A stretch of 64,000 nucleotides of DNA from Paludibacterium denitrificans (GTDB lineage: Bacteria; Pseudomonadota; Gammaproteobacteria; Burkholderiales; Chromobacteriaceae), in the NCBI RefSeq assembly GCF_009707705.1, contig NZ_WLYX01000001.1, forward strand, positions 2,170,001-2,234,000, written 5' to 3'. The first letter of the stretch is position 1. The number at the start of each line of letters is the position of its first letter. This document shows, one piece after another, positions 1-11,322 of this stretch. A program made the translations under genes and the position numbers. The notes under the pieces were generated by a model. The model was given only the letters and a program-made list of their open reading frames with translations. It did not search any database and was not told the origin of the DNA.

Positions 1-231
1 TGGGCGCATTCAAGCTGGTTCTGGATTGCCATCATTGCCGCACCACTGGTTACCGTGGTGGGAACGCTGGCCCGGTTGGCGCGCAAGGAGCCGCCGATCA
101 AGCTGCCTCCGGGCGTAGTGCCACAGCCGTGGCAGGATGAAGACGAACAGGAAGATGAGGCGGCTACGGCGCACCCGGTAGCGGCAAAACCATCGTCCGC
201 CGCCAAGCCGGATGAGCTGTCTGGACGTTAA
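1..231 (+). CDS. 3' end of a membrane protein of unknown function (partial)
   Basis: The window opens inside this gene; the visible 76 residues start before base 1. A hydrophobic stretch ([15 protein letters not shown]) at about residues 8-22 looks like a transmembrane helix. It is followed by a basic turn, a Pro-rich linker ([11 protein letters not shown]) and an acidic, Ala-rich tail. I do not recognise a family. The stop overlaps the stop of the convergent chemoreceptor, and both lie in a TTAAG string like the scars seen elsewhere, so the true end could differ. Confidence 0.55.
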   Translation, partial: WAHSSWFWIAIIAAPLVTVVGTLARLARKEPPIKLPPGVVPQPWQDEDEQEDEAATAHPVAAKPSSAAKPDELSGR

Positions 232-1351
232 GCCTTGCCGCTCGCCTTGGCTACTTGCGCCAGAGCGGATTGCGACAGGTGATCGAAGGCATCGATGACG
301 CCAAGGCTGGTGCTTTCCACCACGTCCAGCGCCTGTTCCGCGGCCGCCTGATTGTGTTGTTCCTTCTGCAGCAATGCCTCGCGCGCGGCCTGATGGAACG
401 CGGCATGTGGCGGTTCCAGATCGCGGTAGCTTACCAGATGCGAGAAGTATTGCTTGCCGTCGCCTTCGTAAAACCACTTGCCGAGGCGGCAGTGCTGATG
501 GTCGTTGACGTCTTGCGAGCGTTTTTCGGCCAACCCCAAAAAGACGCGGTACAGCTCGAACTTGAAGGTGTTGTGGTCGATCTTGGCCAGTTCGGCAAAA
601 CCGATCAGCGAGGCGGTTTCCAGTACCTGCTCCAGCCGTATCAGCTGGTTCAGCATGCGCTGCAGGCTGTCGGCCGCTTCCCGGCCCTGTGTGGCCGATT
701 CGCCCACCAGCGTACCCAGTTGGTGCGCCGCCCGGCTGGCCACGTCGGTTTTAACGCCAATGCCTTCCACCAGATGTTCGATGTCGGCGGTTGCCTGACT
801 GGTGCGTTCGGCCAACTTGCGCACTTCATCCGCCACCACGGCAAAGCCGCGGCCCTGTTCATAGGCGCGCGCCGCTTCAATGGCGGCATTGAGCGCCAGC
901 AGGTTGGTTTGCTGGGCGATGCCGCTGATGAGCGACACGATGTTGCCGATCTGTTCGGTCTGGCTCTTCAGCCCGTCGATGTGATCTTCCGCCTGCCGCG
1001 CGTATCCCAGCAATTCATTGTGCGCCTGCAGCCCGTGTAATACCTGCTGGCTGCTTTGCTGCGTGGTGGACGAGACTTCCTCGATAAACCCGCGCTCGCC
1101 GCCCAGCATGTTGGCCAGCCGGGCATAGCCGCCCTGCAATGCCTTGAGCGACTGGTTGAAGCTGGCCATGCGCTCTGCCTTGCTGCGCAGCGCCGCCAGT
1201 TCCTCGCGCAGCTGGGCGTTTTCCGTCTCCAAAGCCTGTTGCTTAAGCTGGTTTGCTGCTGCAGCGTCTGGCGGCTGGTTTCCAGCTCGCTTTGCAGGCG
1301 GGCAATTTCCGCTTCTCTCTCTTCGGCCACGCGCGAGTTGAAAAACAGCAC
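228..1351 (-). CDS. Methyl-accepting chemotaxis protein with C-terminal CZB zinc-binding domain
   Basis: Soluble-looking chemoreceptor. An N-terminal coiled coil ([16 protein letters not shown]) leads into a classical MCP signalling hairpin ([20 protein letters not shown], then [18 protein letters not shown]). A C-terminal CZB domain follows, with [23 protein letters not shown] and later His residues that in this family bind zinc with the Cys. No transmembrane helix or periplasmic sensor is visible, so it probably senses cytoplasmic zinc or redox state (inference). The start is taken as GTG at 1351; an ATG at 1402 is possible. The frame breaks at 1241-1248, where GCTTAAGC stands for GCCGGC; restoring it gives T-S-R-Q-Q-A-L-E-T-E and one continuous protein. 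Confidence 0.85.
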
Positions 1352-1558
1352 GGCAATCCTTCCCTGAATTTGTTTATGACAAAGCGGAATGTTACTACAC
1401 AAACAAATAGGATATATGACGGAAATTCCGCTAAGTTTATTCGGTCAGACTAGCCATGGCGCAGCTGGCTTGACGGGGTTTGTCCGCATATGGCTGGAGC
1501 ATCCCCGAGCAAATCCGGTAGAATCAACCTTCGACTTTTTATATTGCCAACCACGTTT

Positions 1559-2450
1559 ATGCTTACCTTCCGAGGAAATCATCCTCACGCTTCAGCATTA
1601 CTGGAACCGCCAGGGCTGCGCGCTGTTGCAGCCGTACGATACGGAGGTGGGCGCCGGTACTTCGCATACCGCTACCTTCCTGCGTGCGCTGGGTCCGGAA
1701 CCTTGGAATGCGGCGTATGTGCAACCGTCGCGCCGTCCCAAGGATGGGCGTTATGGCGAAAACCCGAACCGTCTGTTCCAGCATCACCAGTTTCAGGTGG
1801 TGTTGAAGCCGTCGCCGTCGAACATTCAGGAACTGTATCTGGGCTCGCTCAAGGAACTGGGCATTGATCCCACCGTGCACGATATCCGTTTCGTTGAAGA
1901 CGACTGGGAAAACCCGACGCTGGGCGCCCTGGGGCTGGGTTGGGAAGTATGGCTCAACGGCATGGAAGTGACGCAGTTCACCTACTTCCAGCAAGTGGGC
2001 GGTCTGGATTGCAAGCCGGTGCTGGGTGAAATCACCTACGGGCTGGAACGTCTGGCCATGTACCTGCAAGGCGTGGAAAACGTGTACGACCTGATCTGGA
2101 CCCACCGTCCGGACGGCAAGCCGGTGACTTACGGCAACGTCTTCTTCCAGAACGAAGTGGAACAGTCGCGCTTTGCGTTCGAACACAGCAACGTCGAGCT
2201 GCTGTTCAAGCAGTTCAATGATTACGAAGCGGAAGCCAAGCGCCTCTTGGATGCTGGCTTGCCGCTGCCGGGCTACGAAATGATCCTCAAGGGTTACCAT
2301 ACCTTCAACCTGCTGGACGCCCGCGGGTCGATCTCGGTGACGGAGCGTGCCGCTTACATCGGCCGTATCCGCAATCTGGCCCGTGGTGTGGCACAGGCCT
2401 ACTACGACGCGCGCGAGGCCCCGGGCTTCCCGATGTGCAATCAGGACTGA
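1559..2450 (+). CDS. glyQ: Glycyl-tRNA synthetase alpha subunit
   Basis: Catalytic alpha chain of the bacterial alpha2beta2 glycyl-tRNA synthetase, charging tRNA-Gly in the cytoplasm. About 295 residues, normal for GlyQ, with very conserved stretches ([34 protein letters not shown]). The ATG at 1559 gives the family N-terminus M-L-T-F-Q-E-I-I-L-T only if one extra base near 1572 is removed, where CCAGG reads CCGAGG. A longer ORF upstream in the downstream frame has no family support. Followed by a small exported protein gene and then glyS; the order glyQ-glyS is usual in Proteobacteria. Confidence 0.95.
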
Positions 2451-2459
2451 GATCCAGCA

Positions 2460-2892
2460 TGAAAACCGGACTTTGTCTTTTTCTGGCCGCGCTGACGGCC
2501 CCGGCACTGGCTGCCCAGGCCGATTGGGTGGTGTACCAGCGCGGCAGTGCGCTGGAACTGGCGGTTGATCGCCAATCCATCTGGCTGGAAAAAGACGGGC
2601 TGGTTCACTTCGTCAATCAGGAACGGTTTAGCGAACGGCAGTACGAAAAAGGCTACCGCTTTGCGTTCGACATCCGCCGCACCGACGGCTATGCCGATTG
2701 CAGCAAGAACCAGTTTGCACTGGTCGGTTCGTCCTATTACACCCGTAACAACCAGCACATTTTCTCGTCCATGTTCCCGTTGCAACGCTATGCCGGACAC
2801 GGCAGCCGGTGTACGACGGGTCCGTGGCCGATGCCATGCTGCAAGTGGTGTGTGCTGCCGCCAAAACCGCTCCTCGCAAGAAACCTGAATGA
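2460..2892 (+). CDS. Small exported protein between glyQ and glyS, function unknown
   Basis: About 143 residues with a clear signal peptide (MKTGLCLFLAALTAPALAAQA, cleavage near residue 20). The mature part begins DWVVYQRGSALELAVDRQSIWLEKDGLVHFVN and contains two Cys residues (DCSKNQ and VVCAAAK). The pattern resembles short proteobacterial surface-adhesin or CNP1-like hypothetical proteins, but I cannot name it. The frame is broken near 2805 (one base missing in a run of C); the true C-terminus is P-V-Y-D-G-S-V-A-D-A-M followed by a basic tail ending KKPE. The end lies directly against the glyS start, so it is probably cotranscribed. Confidence 0.7.
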
Positions 2893-2894
2893 TC

Positions 2895-4951
2895 ATGAAC
2901 GCCACTTTGCTGATTGAACTCCTCACCGAGGAGCTGCCTCCCAAGGCCTTGGCCAAACTGGCCGAGAGTTTTGCCCAGACCATTAGCGACGAACTGAAAA
3001 AATGCAGTTCGTGGCCCCAGAGGTTTCGGCCAACATATTTGCCTCGCCGCGCCGTCTGGCGGTACAGATTCCGGCGGTCGTTAACGTCCAGCCGGACCAG
3101 AAAATTGTCCGTAAGGGCCCTTCGGTGGCTGCTGGCCTGAAAGACGGCCAGCCGACGGCTGCGCTGGCTGGTTTTGCCCGCTCCTGCGGCGTGGACGTGG
3201 CCCAGCTCACCACCCTGCATGATGGCAAACAGGAGGTGTATGCCTTTGAAACCGTCAAGACTGGTGAGGCGCTGTCGGCCGTGTTGGCCGATATCGTCGC
3301 ACTGGCGCTGAAAAAGCTGCCGGTGCCCAAGCTGATGCGCTGGGGCGATTCCGACGTGCAGTTTGTGCGCCCGGTGCACGGCCTGATGATGCTGTGGGGC
3401 GAAACCGTGATCGAAGGCGAGGTACTGGGGCTGAAGAGCCGCAATGCCACGCGCGGCCACCGCTTCCTGTCCTCCGGCGATGTGTTTGTGGAAAAAGCCG
3501 ACGACTACGCCCGCGTGCTGTTTGAGCAGGGCAAGGTGCTGGCCAGCTTTGAAGCGCGCCGCGAACTGATCAAGAAACGTCTGGCCGATGCTGCTGCCGT
3601 GCATGGTGCCACCATCGCCGCCGATGACGCGCTGCTGAACGAAGTGACCGGGCTGGTGGAATGGCCGGTGGTGCTGGAAGCTTCGAAGCCGAATTCCTCA
3701 AAGTGCCGCAGGAATGCCTGATCCTGACCATGCAGCAGAACCAGAAGTATTTCCCGCTGCTGGATGCGCACGGCAAGCTGATGAACCGCTTCCTGCTGGT
3801 GTCCAATCTGGAAACCTCCGATCCGTCGTTCATCATCCATGGCAACGAGCGCGTGCTGCGCGCCCGTCTGTCCGACGCCAAGTTCTTCTTCGAGCAAGAC
3901 CAGAAAGTCCGTCTGGACAGCCGTCTGCCGCGTCTGGCCAATGTGGTTTACCACAACAAGATCGGCTCGCAGCTGGAACGCGTGCAACGCCTGCAAACCA
4001 TCGCCGGTGGCATTGCCGAGCGTCTGGGCTGCGACCGTGCCACGGCCGAACGTGCCGCCTATCTGGCCAAGGCGGATCTGGTGTCCGACATGGTGGGCGA
4101 GTTCCCGGAACTGCAAGGCATCATGGGCATGTATTACGCCCAGCACGACGGTGAAGCCGCTGAGGTGGCCGCTGCCATCGAAGGGCATTACCACCCGCGC
4201 TTTGCTGAGCGATAGCCTGCCGCAAGGCCCGGTGGCGACCGCCGTGGCGCTGGCTGACAAGCTGGAAACCATTGTCGGCATCTGGGGCATTGGTCTGGTG
4301 CCAACCGGCGACAAAGACCCGTTCGCGCTGCGCCGTGCCGCGCTGGGCGTGGTACGCATGGCGCTGGATGCCAATGTTGACGTCAAGGAACTGCTCTCCA
4401 TCGTTGCCGCGGGTTTCCCGGCGGGCAAGCTGTCGGCCACGGTGGTGGATGAAGTGTTCGGCTTCATGATGGATCGCCTCAAGCATTTCCTCGCTGGCGA
4501 TTACAAAGTGGACGAGATCGACGCGGTACTGGCCCTGACCCCGAGCACGCTGAATGAAGTGCGTGCCGTGCTGTCTGCGGTGGCCAGCTTCAAGGCCCTG
4601 CCGGAAGCTGCCACGCTGGCCGCTGCCAACAAGCGCGTGAAGAACATCCTGAAAAAAGCCGAAGGCGAAGTGGGGCAGGTTAACCCGGCCTTGTTGGCCG
4701 AAGCGGCCGAACAGGCGTTGTTTGCCGCCGTACAGCAACTGGCGCCGCAAGTGGAAGCCAAGTTTGCCGAACGCGACTTCGCTGCCGCGCTGGCGCAGCT
4801 GTCCAGCCTGAAGGCGCCGGTCGATGCCTTCTTTGACGGCGTGATGGTGATGGCCGAAGATGCCGCCGTGCGTGCCAACCGTCTGGCGCTGTTGGCCAAG
4901 TTGGCCGAACTGTTCAACCGTGTAGCGGATATTTCGCTGCTGGCCGAGTAA
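2895..4951 (+). CDS. glyS: Glycyl-tRNA synthetase beta subunit
   Basis: Beta chain of glycyl-tRNA synthetase (tRNA binding). Hallmarks are [15 protein letters not shown] at the N-terminus, [26 protein letters not shown], and the C-terminal HD-like and anticodon-binding part ([20 protein letters not shown]). About 685 residues when repaired, as expected. Three frame breaks: near 3000 in an A run; at 3680, where GCCGGCTTC became GCTTC (restores E-A-G-F-E-A-E-F-L); and at 4204-4210, where GCCGGCG became GCTGAGCG (restores R-F-A-G-D-S-L-P). The start at 2895 is preferred to the ATG six bases earlier, which overlaps the preceding stop. Two GTTGGCCGAA copies sit in its 3' part. Confidence 0.93.
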
Positions 4952-5081
4952 GCGCGGCCTTCCATACCGCTATTGCCGCACGACAACCCCGAACCGGGCG
5001 CCTGATGGCCACGGTTTGGGGTTATTGCCTTCCTGAGCCGGTGTGCGCGGCTGTGGTGCAACCTTTTTGCAGGAGCCTGGA

Positions 5082-5632
5082 TTGAAACTTGTCATTCTTG
5101 ACCGTGATGGCGTGATCAACGAAGACCGCGATGATTTTGTCAAAAACACCATCGAATGGCAGCCGCTGCCGCGCAGCATGGAAGCCATTGCCAACCTGAC
5201 TCAGGCGGGCTGGCGCGTGGTGGTGGCAACCAACCAGTCTGGGCTGGCGCGTGGCCTGTTCGACATGCATGCGCTCAACGCCATGCACGAGAAAATGCAC
5301 CGGCTGGCGGCGCAGGCTTACGGGCGTATCGATGCCGTGGTGTTCTGCCCGCACGGCCCCAAGGATGGCTGCCATTGCCGCAAGCCCAAACCGGGCATGA
5401 TTCAGGAAGTGGCCGAGCGCTTTAACGTCAAACTGAGCGAACTGCCGCTGGTGGGCGATAGCCTGCGTGACCTGCAAGCGATTGCCGCCGTGGGTGGTCA
5501 GCCGATTCTGGTCCGCAGCGGCAAGGGCGAAAAAACCCCGGAGCAGGGCGATTTGCTTAAGCAGGCACCTTGGTGTTTGACGACCTGTATGCTGCCGCCG
5601 AACATCTGATCAACTCCTCGAAAAAATCTTGA
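5082..5632 (+). CDS. gmhB: D-glycero-beta-D-manno-heptose 1,7-bisphosphate phosphatase
   Basis: HAD-superfamily phosphatase of the ADP-heptose pathway for LPS inner core, acting in the cytoplasm. It shows the DRDGVINEDRDDFV nucleophile motif, ATNQSGLARG, the zinc-binding loop CPHGPKDGCHCRKPKPGM and VGDSLRDLQA. The start is TTG, with CAGGAG about seven bases upstream; no ATG fits the family start (KLVILDRDG). At 5555-5562 GCTTAAGC replaces GCCGGC; repair yields D-L-P-A-G-T-L-V-F-D-D-L and about 183 residues in total. plsC begins six bases later, so the two are likely cotranscribed. Confidence 0.93.
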
Positions 5633-5637
5633 GCATT

Positions 5638-6414
5638 ATGGCAATCTGGATTCGTAACCTGATTTACTGGCTGGTACTGGCGGTCATCACCCCGCTGTTT
5701 TTCCTGATGCTGTTCATTGCCGCACCGTTGCCACGCCGTACCCGTCATGTGTTTGGCCAAAGCTGGGCGCAGACGCTGACCGGATGCTGGCGCATGTGGT
5801 GGGCCTGAAATACAAGGTGATCGGCGCGGAAAACATTCCGTCGCAGCCGTCCATCATTTGCTCCAAGCACCAGTCCGGCTGGGAAACGCTGGCACTGCAA
5901 AAAATCTTCCCGGCGCAGATCTATGTCGCCAAGCGCGAATTGCTGTGGATTCCGTTTTTTGGCTGGGGGCTGGCGCTGATGAACCCGATCGCCATCAACC
6001 GCTCTGATCGCGCGCGCGCCAACCAGCGCATGCAGCAGCAGGGGTTGGAACGCAAGAAACACGGCTTCTGGATTACCGTGTTCCCGGAAGGGACGCGCAC
6101 CAAGCCGGGCGTGGCTTAAGAAAAGTACAAGCTGGGCGCCGCCCGCCTGTCCAAGCAACTGGACATGCCGTTGGTGCCGGTGGCACACAATGCTCGGCGA
6201 ATTCTGGCCGCGCAATGCGTTTCTGAAATATCCGGGCGAGATCACCGTGGTGATCGGCCCGGCGCTGGACCCGGCCCAATTCCGTGGCCCGGAAGCGCTG
6301 ATGCGCGAGGCCGAAGACTGGATCGAAGCCCGCCAGCGTGAAATCGGTGGCGTTGGCCCGTTTGCCCATCCTGATGAAAAACGCGCCCGTCTGGCTGACT
6401 CTGCCGCTGCCTGA
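5638..6414 (+). CDS. plsC: 1-acyl-sn-glycerol-3-phosphate acyltransferase
   Basis: Makes phosphatidic acid from lysophosphatidic acid at the inner membrane. An N-terminal membrane helix (IWIRNLIYWLVLAVITPLFF) precedes the acyltransferase blocks: a C-S-K-H-Q-S-G-W-E form of the HX4D region, KRELLWIPFFGWGL and VFPEGTRTKPG. Three interruptions are seen: near 5773 (CCTGG reads CCGG), at 6114-6120 (GCCGGCG written GCTTAAG, giving an in-frame stop) and at 6192-6198 (GCCGGC written GCTCGGC, restoring H-N-A-G-E-F-W-P-R-N). The repaired length of about 257 residues is normal. It overlaps the next gene by about 40 bases. Confidence 0.92.
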
Positions 6415-7086
6415 TGGCGCGGTGGAGGTGGTGCTGACGCGGCGCGAGCGAAAAAGCATCGGCATTGCCATTCGCGATGGCCGGGTCGAGCTGATTGCCC
6501 ATCCGCGTGTTGGCCGTGAACAACTGCTGGCGGTGCTGCACCAGCGCCAGCACTGGATAGTTAACCACGTCGCCCGTCAGCGCCATGCCTTGCAAACGCG
6601 CGATGACTGGTCGCAGGTGCAGCTGTTCGGCCAACCTTTGCCGCTGCATTTCATCGCTTAACCAGCGTGTGCGCGTGGCGCGTGCCGAGCCGGGCGTGCT
6701 GGTGAGCGGGGTGACGCCACACGACCGCGACGCGTTGCAAAACGCCATGAGCCGCTGGCTCAAACAGCAGGCCCATGCGCATTTCCCCGGTTAAGCTGGC
6801 CGAGCTGGCGCAGCGTTGCACGCGCGCTCCGGCTTCGTTGGCGTTGTCGTCCGCGCGTACGCGCTGGGGCAGTTGTACCTCCGCTGGCGTGATCCGTCTT
6901 AACTGGCGGCTGGTACAGGCCCCGCCCGATATTCTGGACTACGTGGTGGCGCATGAACTGGCACACCTCGTCCACATGAACCATTCTGCTGCGTTCTGGT
7001 CCGAAACGGCCCGGCTGTTTCCGGATTGGCAACGTGCGCGCCTGTGGCTGAAACAGCACGGCAGTACGCTGTTCCGGTTTGGCTGA
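6374..7086 (+). CDS. YgjP-type metal-dependent hydrolase (M48/SprT-like, DUF45)
   Basis: Predicted zinc metallopeptidase-like protein. The conserved start of this family (VVLTRRERKSIGIAIRDG) is followed by RTRWGSCTSAG and the HEXXH motif VVAHELAHLVHMNHSAAFW with a downstream W. Substrate unknown; the E. coli relative YgjP has been linked to RNA/UTP metabolism without a settled role. Two frame errors: 6656-6663, where GCCGGCC reads GCTTAACC (restores F-I-A-G-Q-R-V), and near 6784 (one C too many). About 237 residues after repair. The start overlaps plsC. Confidence 0.85.
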
Positions 7087-7113
7087 TCTCACTCACTGTT
7101 AGGAGACCCCCTC

Positions 7114-7503
<390 letters not shown>

Positions 7504-7575
7504 GTCGTTCGTCGATACCACCGCGCGCCGCCACCCGGCTGGTGCGCGGTGGAGCATCTCACAGCCCCCGCTATC

Positions 7576-8976
7576 ATGAAGACCAAATCCCTGTTGTTTC
7601 TGTCCGCTGTCCTGCTGCCCCAACTGGCCGGTGCCGCCGAGCTGAACGGAGCTGGTCTGAGCCCTGGGCTGGCTGTTGCCGTTTGCCGGGATTTTGCTGT
7701 CGATTGCCTTGTTTCCAATGCTGGCACCGGGTATCTGGCATCGTCATTTTGGCAAGATCACGGCCATGTGGACCTTGCTGTTCCTGCTGCCGTTCTTCGC
7801 CCGCTTTGGTGGCCATGCCACGCTCACCCTGCTGGCGCACGCGTTGTTGGCCGAATATCTGCCGTTTGTGGTGTTGTTGCTGGCGCTTTATACCGTGTCA
7901 GGGGGCATCCTGCTGTGGGGCAACCTGCATGGTTCGCCACGGCTGAATACCGCGCTGCTGGCACTGGGTACGCTGTTGGCCTCCATCATGGGCACCACCG
8001 GTGCGGCCATGCTGTTGATCCGCCCGCTGCTCAAGGCCAATGACAACCGCCGCCACAATGCCCATGTGGTGGTGTTCTTTATCTTTCTGGTGGCCAATGT
8101 CGGTGGTGGCCTGACGCCGCTGGGCGATCCGCCGCTGTTTCTTGGCTTCCTCAAGGGCGTGTCGTTTGGCTGGACGTTGCGCCACATGCTGTTGCCTGTG
8201 CTGCTGTCGGCCTTGGTGTTGCTGGCGCTGTTCTACCTGATCGACCGTCATTATTTCCGCAAGGACGGCGTGCTGCCGCGAGACCCGTCGCCAGATAGTC
8301 CGCTGCGCGTGCATGGCGCATTCAACCTGTGGCTGTTGCTGGGGATTGTGCTGGCGGTATTGCTGTCCGGGCTGTGGCAGTCGCCGCGGGTGTGGCAGGT
8401 GATGGGCACCCCGCTGGCGTTGCCGCATGTGCTGCGTGATGGCGTGTTGTTGGCGATCGCCGCGTTGTCGTGGTGGCTGACGCCCAAGCCGGTGCGGGCG
8501 GGTAACGACTTCAACTGGGCGCCGATTGCCGAGGTGGCCAAGCTGTTTGCCGGTATCTTCGTCACCATCGTGCTTAGGCCATTGCCATCCTGCGGGCCGG
8601 GCCACACGGTCAGCTGGCGGCACTGGTGCAGGCGGTGTCCGGCCCCGATGGTCAGCCGCTCAATGCCATGTATTTCTGGATGACCGGCCTGTTATCCAGC
8701 TTGCTCGATAATGCGCCGACTTATCTGGTGTTTTTCAATCTGGCCGGAGGCGAGGCCAGTACGCTGATGGGGCCGTTGGCCGAAACACTGCTGGCCATCT
8801 CCATGGGCGCGGTGTTTATGGGGGCCAACAGTTATATCGGCAATGCGCCCAACTTCATGGTCAAGGCGATTGCCGAGCAGCGCGGGGTCAAGATGCCGGG
8901 CTTTTTTGGTTACATGCTGTGCTCCGGCGCCATCTTGTTGCCACTGTTTGCCTTGCTGACCTGGCTGTTTTTCTGA
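7576..8976 (+). CDS. nhaD: NhaD-type sodium:proton antiporter
   Basis: Polytopic inner-membrane antiporter of the ion transporter superfamily. A signal-like N-terminus ([22 protein letters not shown]) precedes about 12 hydrophobic segments with family blocks [65 protein letters not shown] and [15 protein letters not shown]. Two errors: near 7663 (CCTGG written CCCTGG) and at 8572-8579, where GCCGGCC reads GCTTAGGCC; repair gives F-V-T-I-V-P-A-I-A-I-L. About 466 residues. A strong terminator follows at 8989-9018. Confidence 0.92.
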
Positions 8977-8988
8977 GCGGCAGGCAGT

Positions 8989-9018
8989 AAAAAGGCCAGC
9001 TTGATGCTGGCCTTTTTT
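8989..9018. terminator. Bidirectional terminator between nhaD and the esterase gene
   Basis: A perfect ten-base stem (AAAGGCCAGC with its complement) around a TTGAT loop, with A-rich sequence on the left and a T run on the right. It serves the convergent nhaD (+) and esterase (-) genes. Confidence 0.9.
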
Positions 9019-9030
9019 ACCGGTGCGCTA

Positions 9031-9712
9031 TCACGCCTTGGGATGAATGTCGCCCTTACCCGGTGCGCTGCTCAACGCTTCCTCCCAGAGCCGCTTGGGA
9101 ATGTGCGATTGCAGGTAATCCAGCGCCTTTTCCATCAGGTCTTCGTTGATGGTGTGGCCGACATGCGGCTCGATTTCCGCCGTGATGTCGCCACCCAGCT
9201 TGATCAGGTGTTCCGCGGCCTGCACGCTTAACTGGAACGGCATGACCGGATCGGCCTTGCCGTGGAACAGGTGGATGGTGGTGTGCTTGAGGTCGGTTTG
9301 CGGTAGCACGGCAAAGCGCCCGCCAAACGACAATACCCGCCCGGCCAGAGTGTTTTCCACCTTGATGGCCTCCAGCGCCATGATGGCACCACGGCTGAAA
9401 CCGATCAGCGCGGTGGCTTCATAGCCCAGCCCGCTGTGCTGCTGCCAGCGGCGGACGGCGGCAATGAAGGCATGGCATCGGCCACGCGCCCGGCGCGGTT
9501 GTCTTCGGTGACGCCTTGTACCGAGAACCACTGAAAGCACCCATGTCCGACGGCGCCGCGGCAGCCACGCTGACGATTAGCGCATTGGGAAAGCCCTTGG
9601 CCAGATAATTGCCCACGCCCTGCATGCTTTGCGGTGTGGCGCCGACGCCGTGGAACAGCAGCATCAGCTGTGCCGGGTTGGCCGGTTGTTGAACGACGAT
9701 ATCATTTTCCAT
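9031..9712 (-). CDS. Serine esterase, alpha/beta-hydrolase of the carboxylesterase YpfH type
   Basis: Cytosolic alpha/beta-hydrolase of about 225 residues. The oxyanion region LMLLFHGVGATPQSM is followed by the nucleophile elbow IGFSRGAIMALEA (G-F-S-R-G), the acid region FHGKADPVMPFQLS and the catalytic His in EPHVGHTINEDLM, in the correct order for phospholipase/carboxylesterase family proteins such as E. coli YpfH. Natural substrate unknown. The frame is broken twice, between about 9475 and 9530, where a C and one or two further bases are missing; repair gives D-M-G-A-F-Q-W-F-S-V-Q-G. Convergent with nhaD. Confidence 0.85.
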
Positions 9713-9903
9713 GCTGTGACTCCGCAGCGGGCTGCCGGTAGGCCAGCCCACATCAAAAATAAGTGCCAGGTTTCCCGGCTTAAGCGGGCATGTTAGCAGA
9801 CGGGCTAACCGGAGAAACCGCGATTGGTGTTATTGTCGTTCATATATGGGGTCAGAGGGAGGCTATAATAGCCCCCTCGCGGTTAACACTCTATTTACTG
9901 TCA

Positions 9904-11281
9904 TGCACATTCATATCCACGGGCATCTGCGGCACCTTCATGGGCGGCATCGCTGCCATCGCCAAACAGGCGGGCCACACGGTGACCGGCTGCGACGCCA
10001 ACGTCTATCCCCCGATGAGTACCCAACTGGAGGCAATGGGCATTACCCTGACCCAAGGTTTTGGCGTGGAGCAGATCAATGTCGGCGCGGATGTGTATGT
10101 GATCGGTAATGTGGTCAAGCGTGGCACGCCGCTGATGGAAAAAATCCTCAACCGTGGCCTGCCGTATATTTCCGGGCCGCAATGGTTGGCCGAAAACGTG
10201 CTGCACGACAAGTGGGTGCTGGCGGTGGCTGGCACGCACGGCAAGACCACCACCACCTCCATGCTGGCGTGGATTCTGGAAGACGCCGGGCTGGCACCGG
10301 GCTTCCTGATTGGCGGCATTCCGCAAAACTTTGGCATTTCCGCCCGCCTGCCGGGCGTGCCGCCGCAAGACCCGGCGAGCACCAGCCCGTTCTTTGTGAT
10401 CGAGGCGGATGAATACGACACCGCCTTCTTCGACAAGCGTTCCAAGTTTGTCCATTACCACCCGCGCACCGCCATCCTCAACAATCTTGAGTTTGATCAC
10501 GCCGACATTTTTGCCGATCTTGCCGCGATCGAAACCCAGTTCCATCATCTGGTGCGGACAGTGCCCGGCAACGGCCTGATCGTGGCCAATGGTCGTGAAG
10601 CCAGCCTGCAACGCGTGCTGGAACGCGGTTGCTGGACGCCGGTGGAAAACTTTGGTGTCGACAGCGGTTGGCAAGTCGGGGATGTGCATGACAGCGGCCA
10701 TTTCGACGTGCTGTATCAGGGCCAGTTGCAGGGCACGGTCGCCCGGGAACTGATGGGCGAGCATAACCGCCTCAACGCGCTGGCCGCCATCGCCGCTGCC
10801 CGCCATGCTCGGCGTGGCGGTGAAGGATGCCATCGCCGCGTTGTCGCGCTTCGAAAACGTAAAACGCCGCATGGAAGTGCGCGGTGTGGCCGATGGCGTC
10901 ACCGTCTATGACGATTTTGCCCATCACCCCACCGCCATTGCCACCACGCTGGAAGGGTTGCGTCGCAAGGTTGGCCGAAACCGCATTCTGGCGGTGCTGG
11001 AACCGCGCTCCAATACCATGAAGCTTGGCACCATGAAGGACGCCCTGCTTGCCGCCTTGCAACTGGCCGACCGGGTGTTCTGTTCCGCCGCCAATCTGGG
11101 CTGGAATCCGGCCGAGGCGCTGGCACCGTTGGGAAACAAGGCGGCAACGTTTGACGTGTTTGATGCGTTGGTCGACGCCATCGTGGCCGAGGCCCGTCCC
11201 GGCGACCACGTGCTGGTGATGAGTAATGGCGGCTTTGGCGGTATCCACCAGCGCTTGCTGGACAGGTTGGCCGAACGATAA
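9904..11281 (+). CDS. mpl: UDP-N-acetylmuramate:L-alanyl-gamma-D-glutamyl-meso-diaminopimelate ligase
   Basis: Peptidoglycan recycling ligase that reattaches the tripeptide to UDP-MurNAc. Mur-ligase architecture: N-terminal Rossmann-like part (GICGTFMGGIAAIAKQAGH), ATP loop VAGTHGKTTTTSMLAWIL, EADEYDTAFFDKRSKF, LEFDHADIF and C-terminal YDDFAHHPTAI. About 457 residues, normal for Mpl. One extra G near 9922 and a scar at 10807-10813 (GCCGGC written GCTCGGC; restores H-A-G-V-A-V-K-D-A) break the frame. A TATAAT lies 35 bases upstream at 9864-9869 without a convincing -35. Three GTTGGCCGAA copies lie inside it, the last at its 3' end. Confidence 0.94.
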
Positions 11282-11288
11282 TGAAAAG

Positions 11289-11316
11289 AAAAAGCCCGGA
11301 GTTCCGGGCTTTTTTG
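11289..11316 (+). terminator. Terminator after mpl
   Basis: Stem AAGCCCGGA / TCCGGGCTT with a three-base loop and a T run, seven bases after the mpl stop. The left side is A-rich, so it may also serve the converging gene on the minus strand. Confidence 0.88.
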
Positions 11317-11322
11317 TGGCGG

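Noticed and set aside
228-231. Reading through the overlapping stops of the first two genes as another GCCGGC scar
   Set aside because: Possible by spelling (GTTAAGC), but extension gives long antisense overlap and no family support on either strand, so natural stops are kept.
255-1040. Long plus-strand ORF of 261 codons antisense to the CZB chemoreceptor
   Set aside because: It is the mirror of an established coding region in GC-rich DNA and shows no family motif. Similar antisense ORFs over pepN, aroC, mpl and serB were dropped for the same reason.
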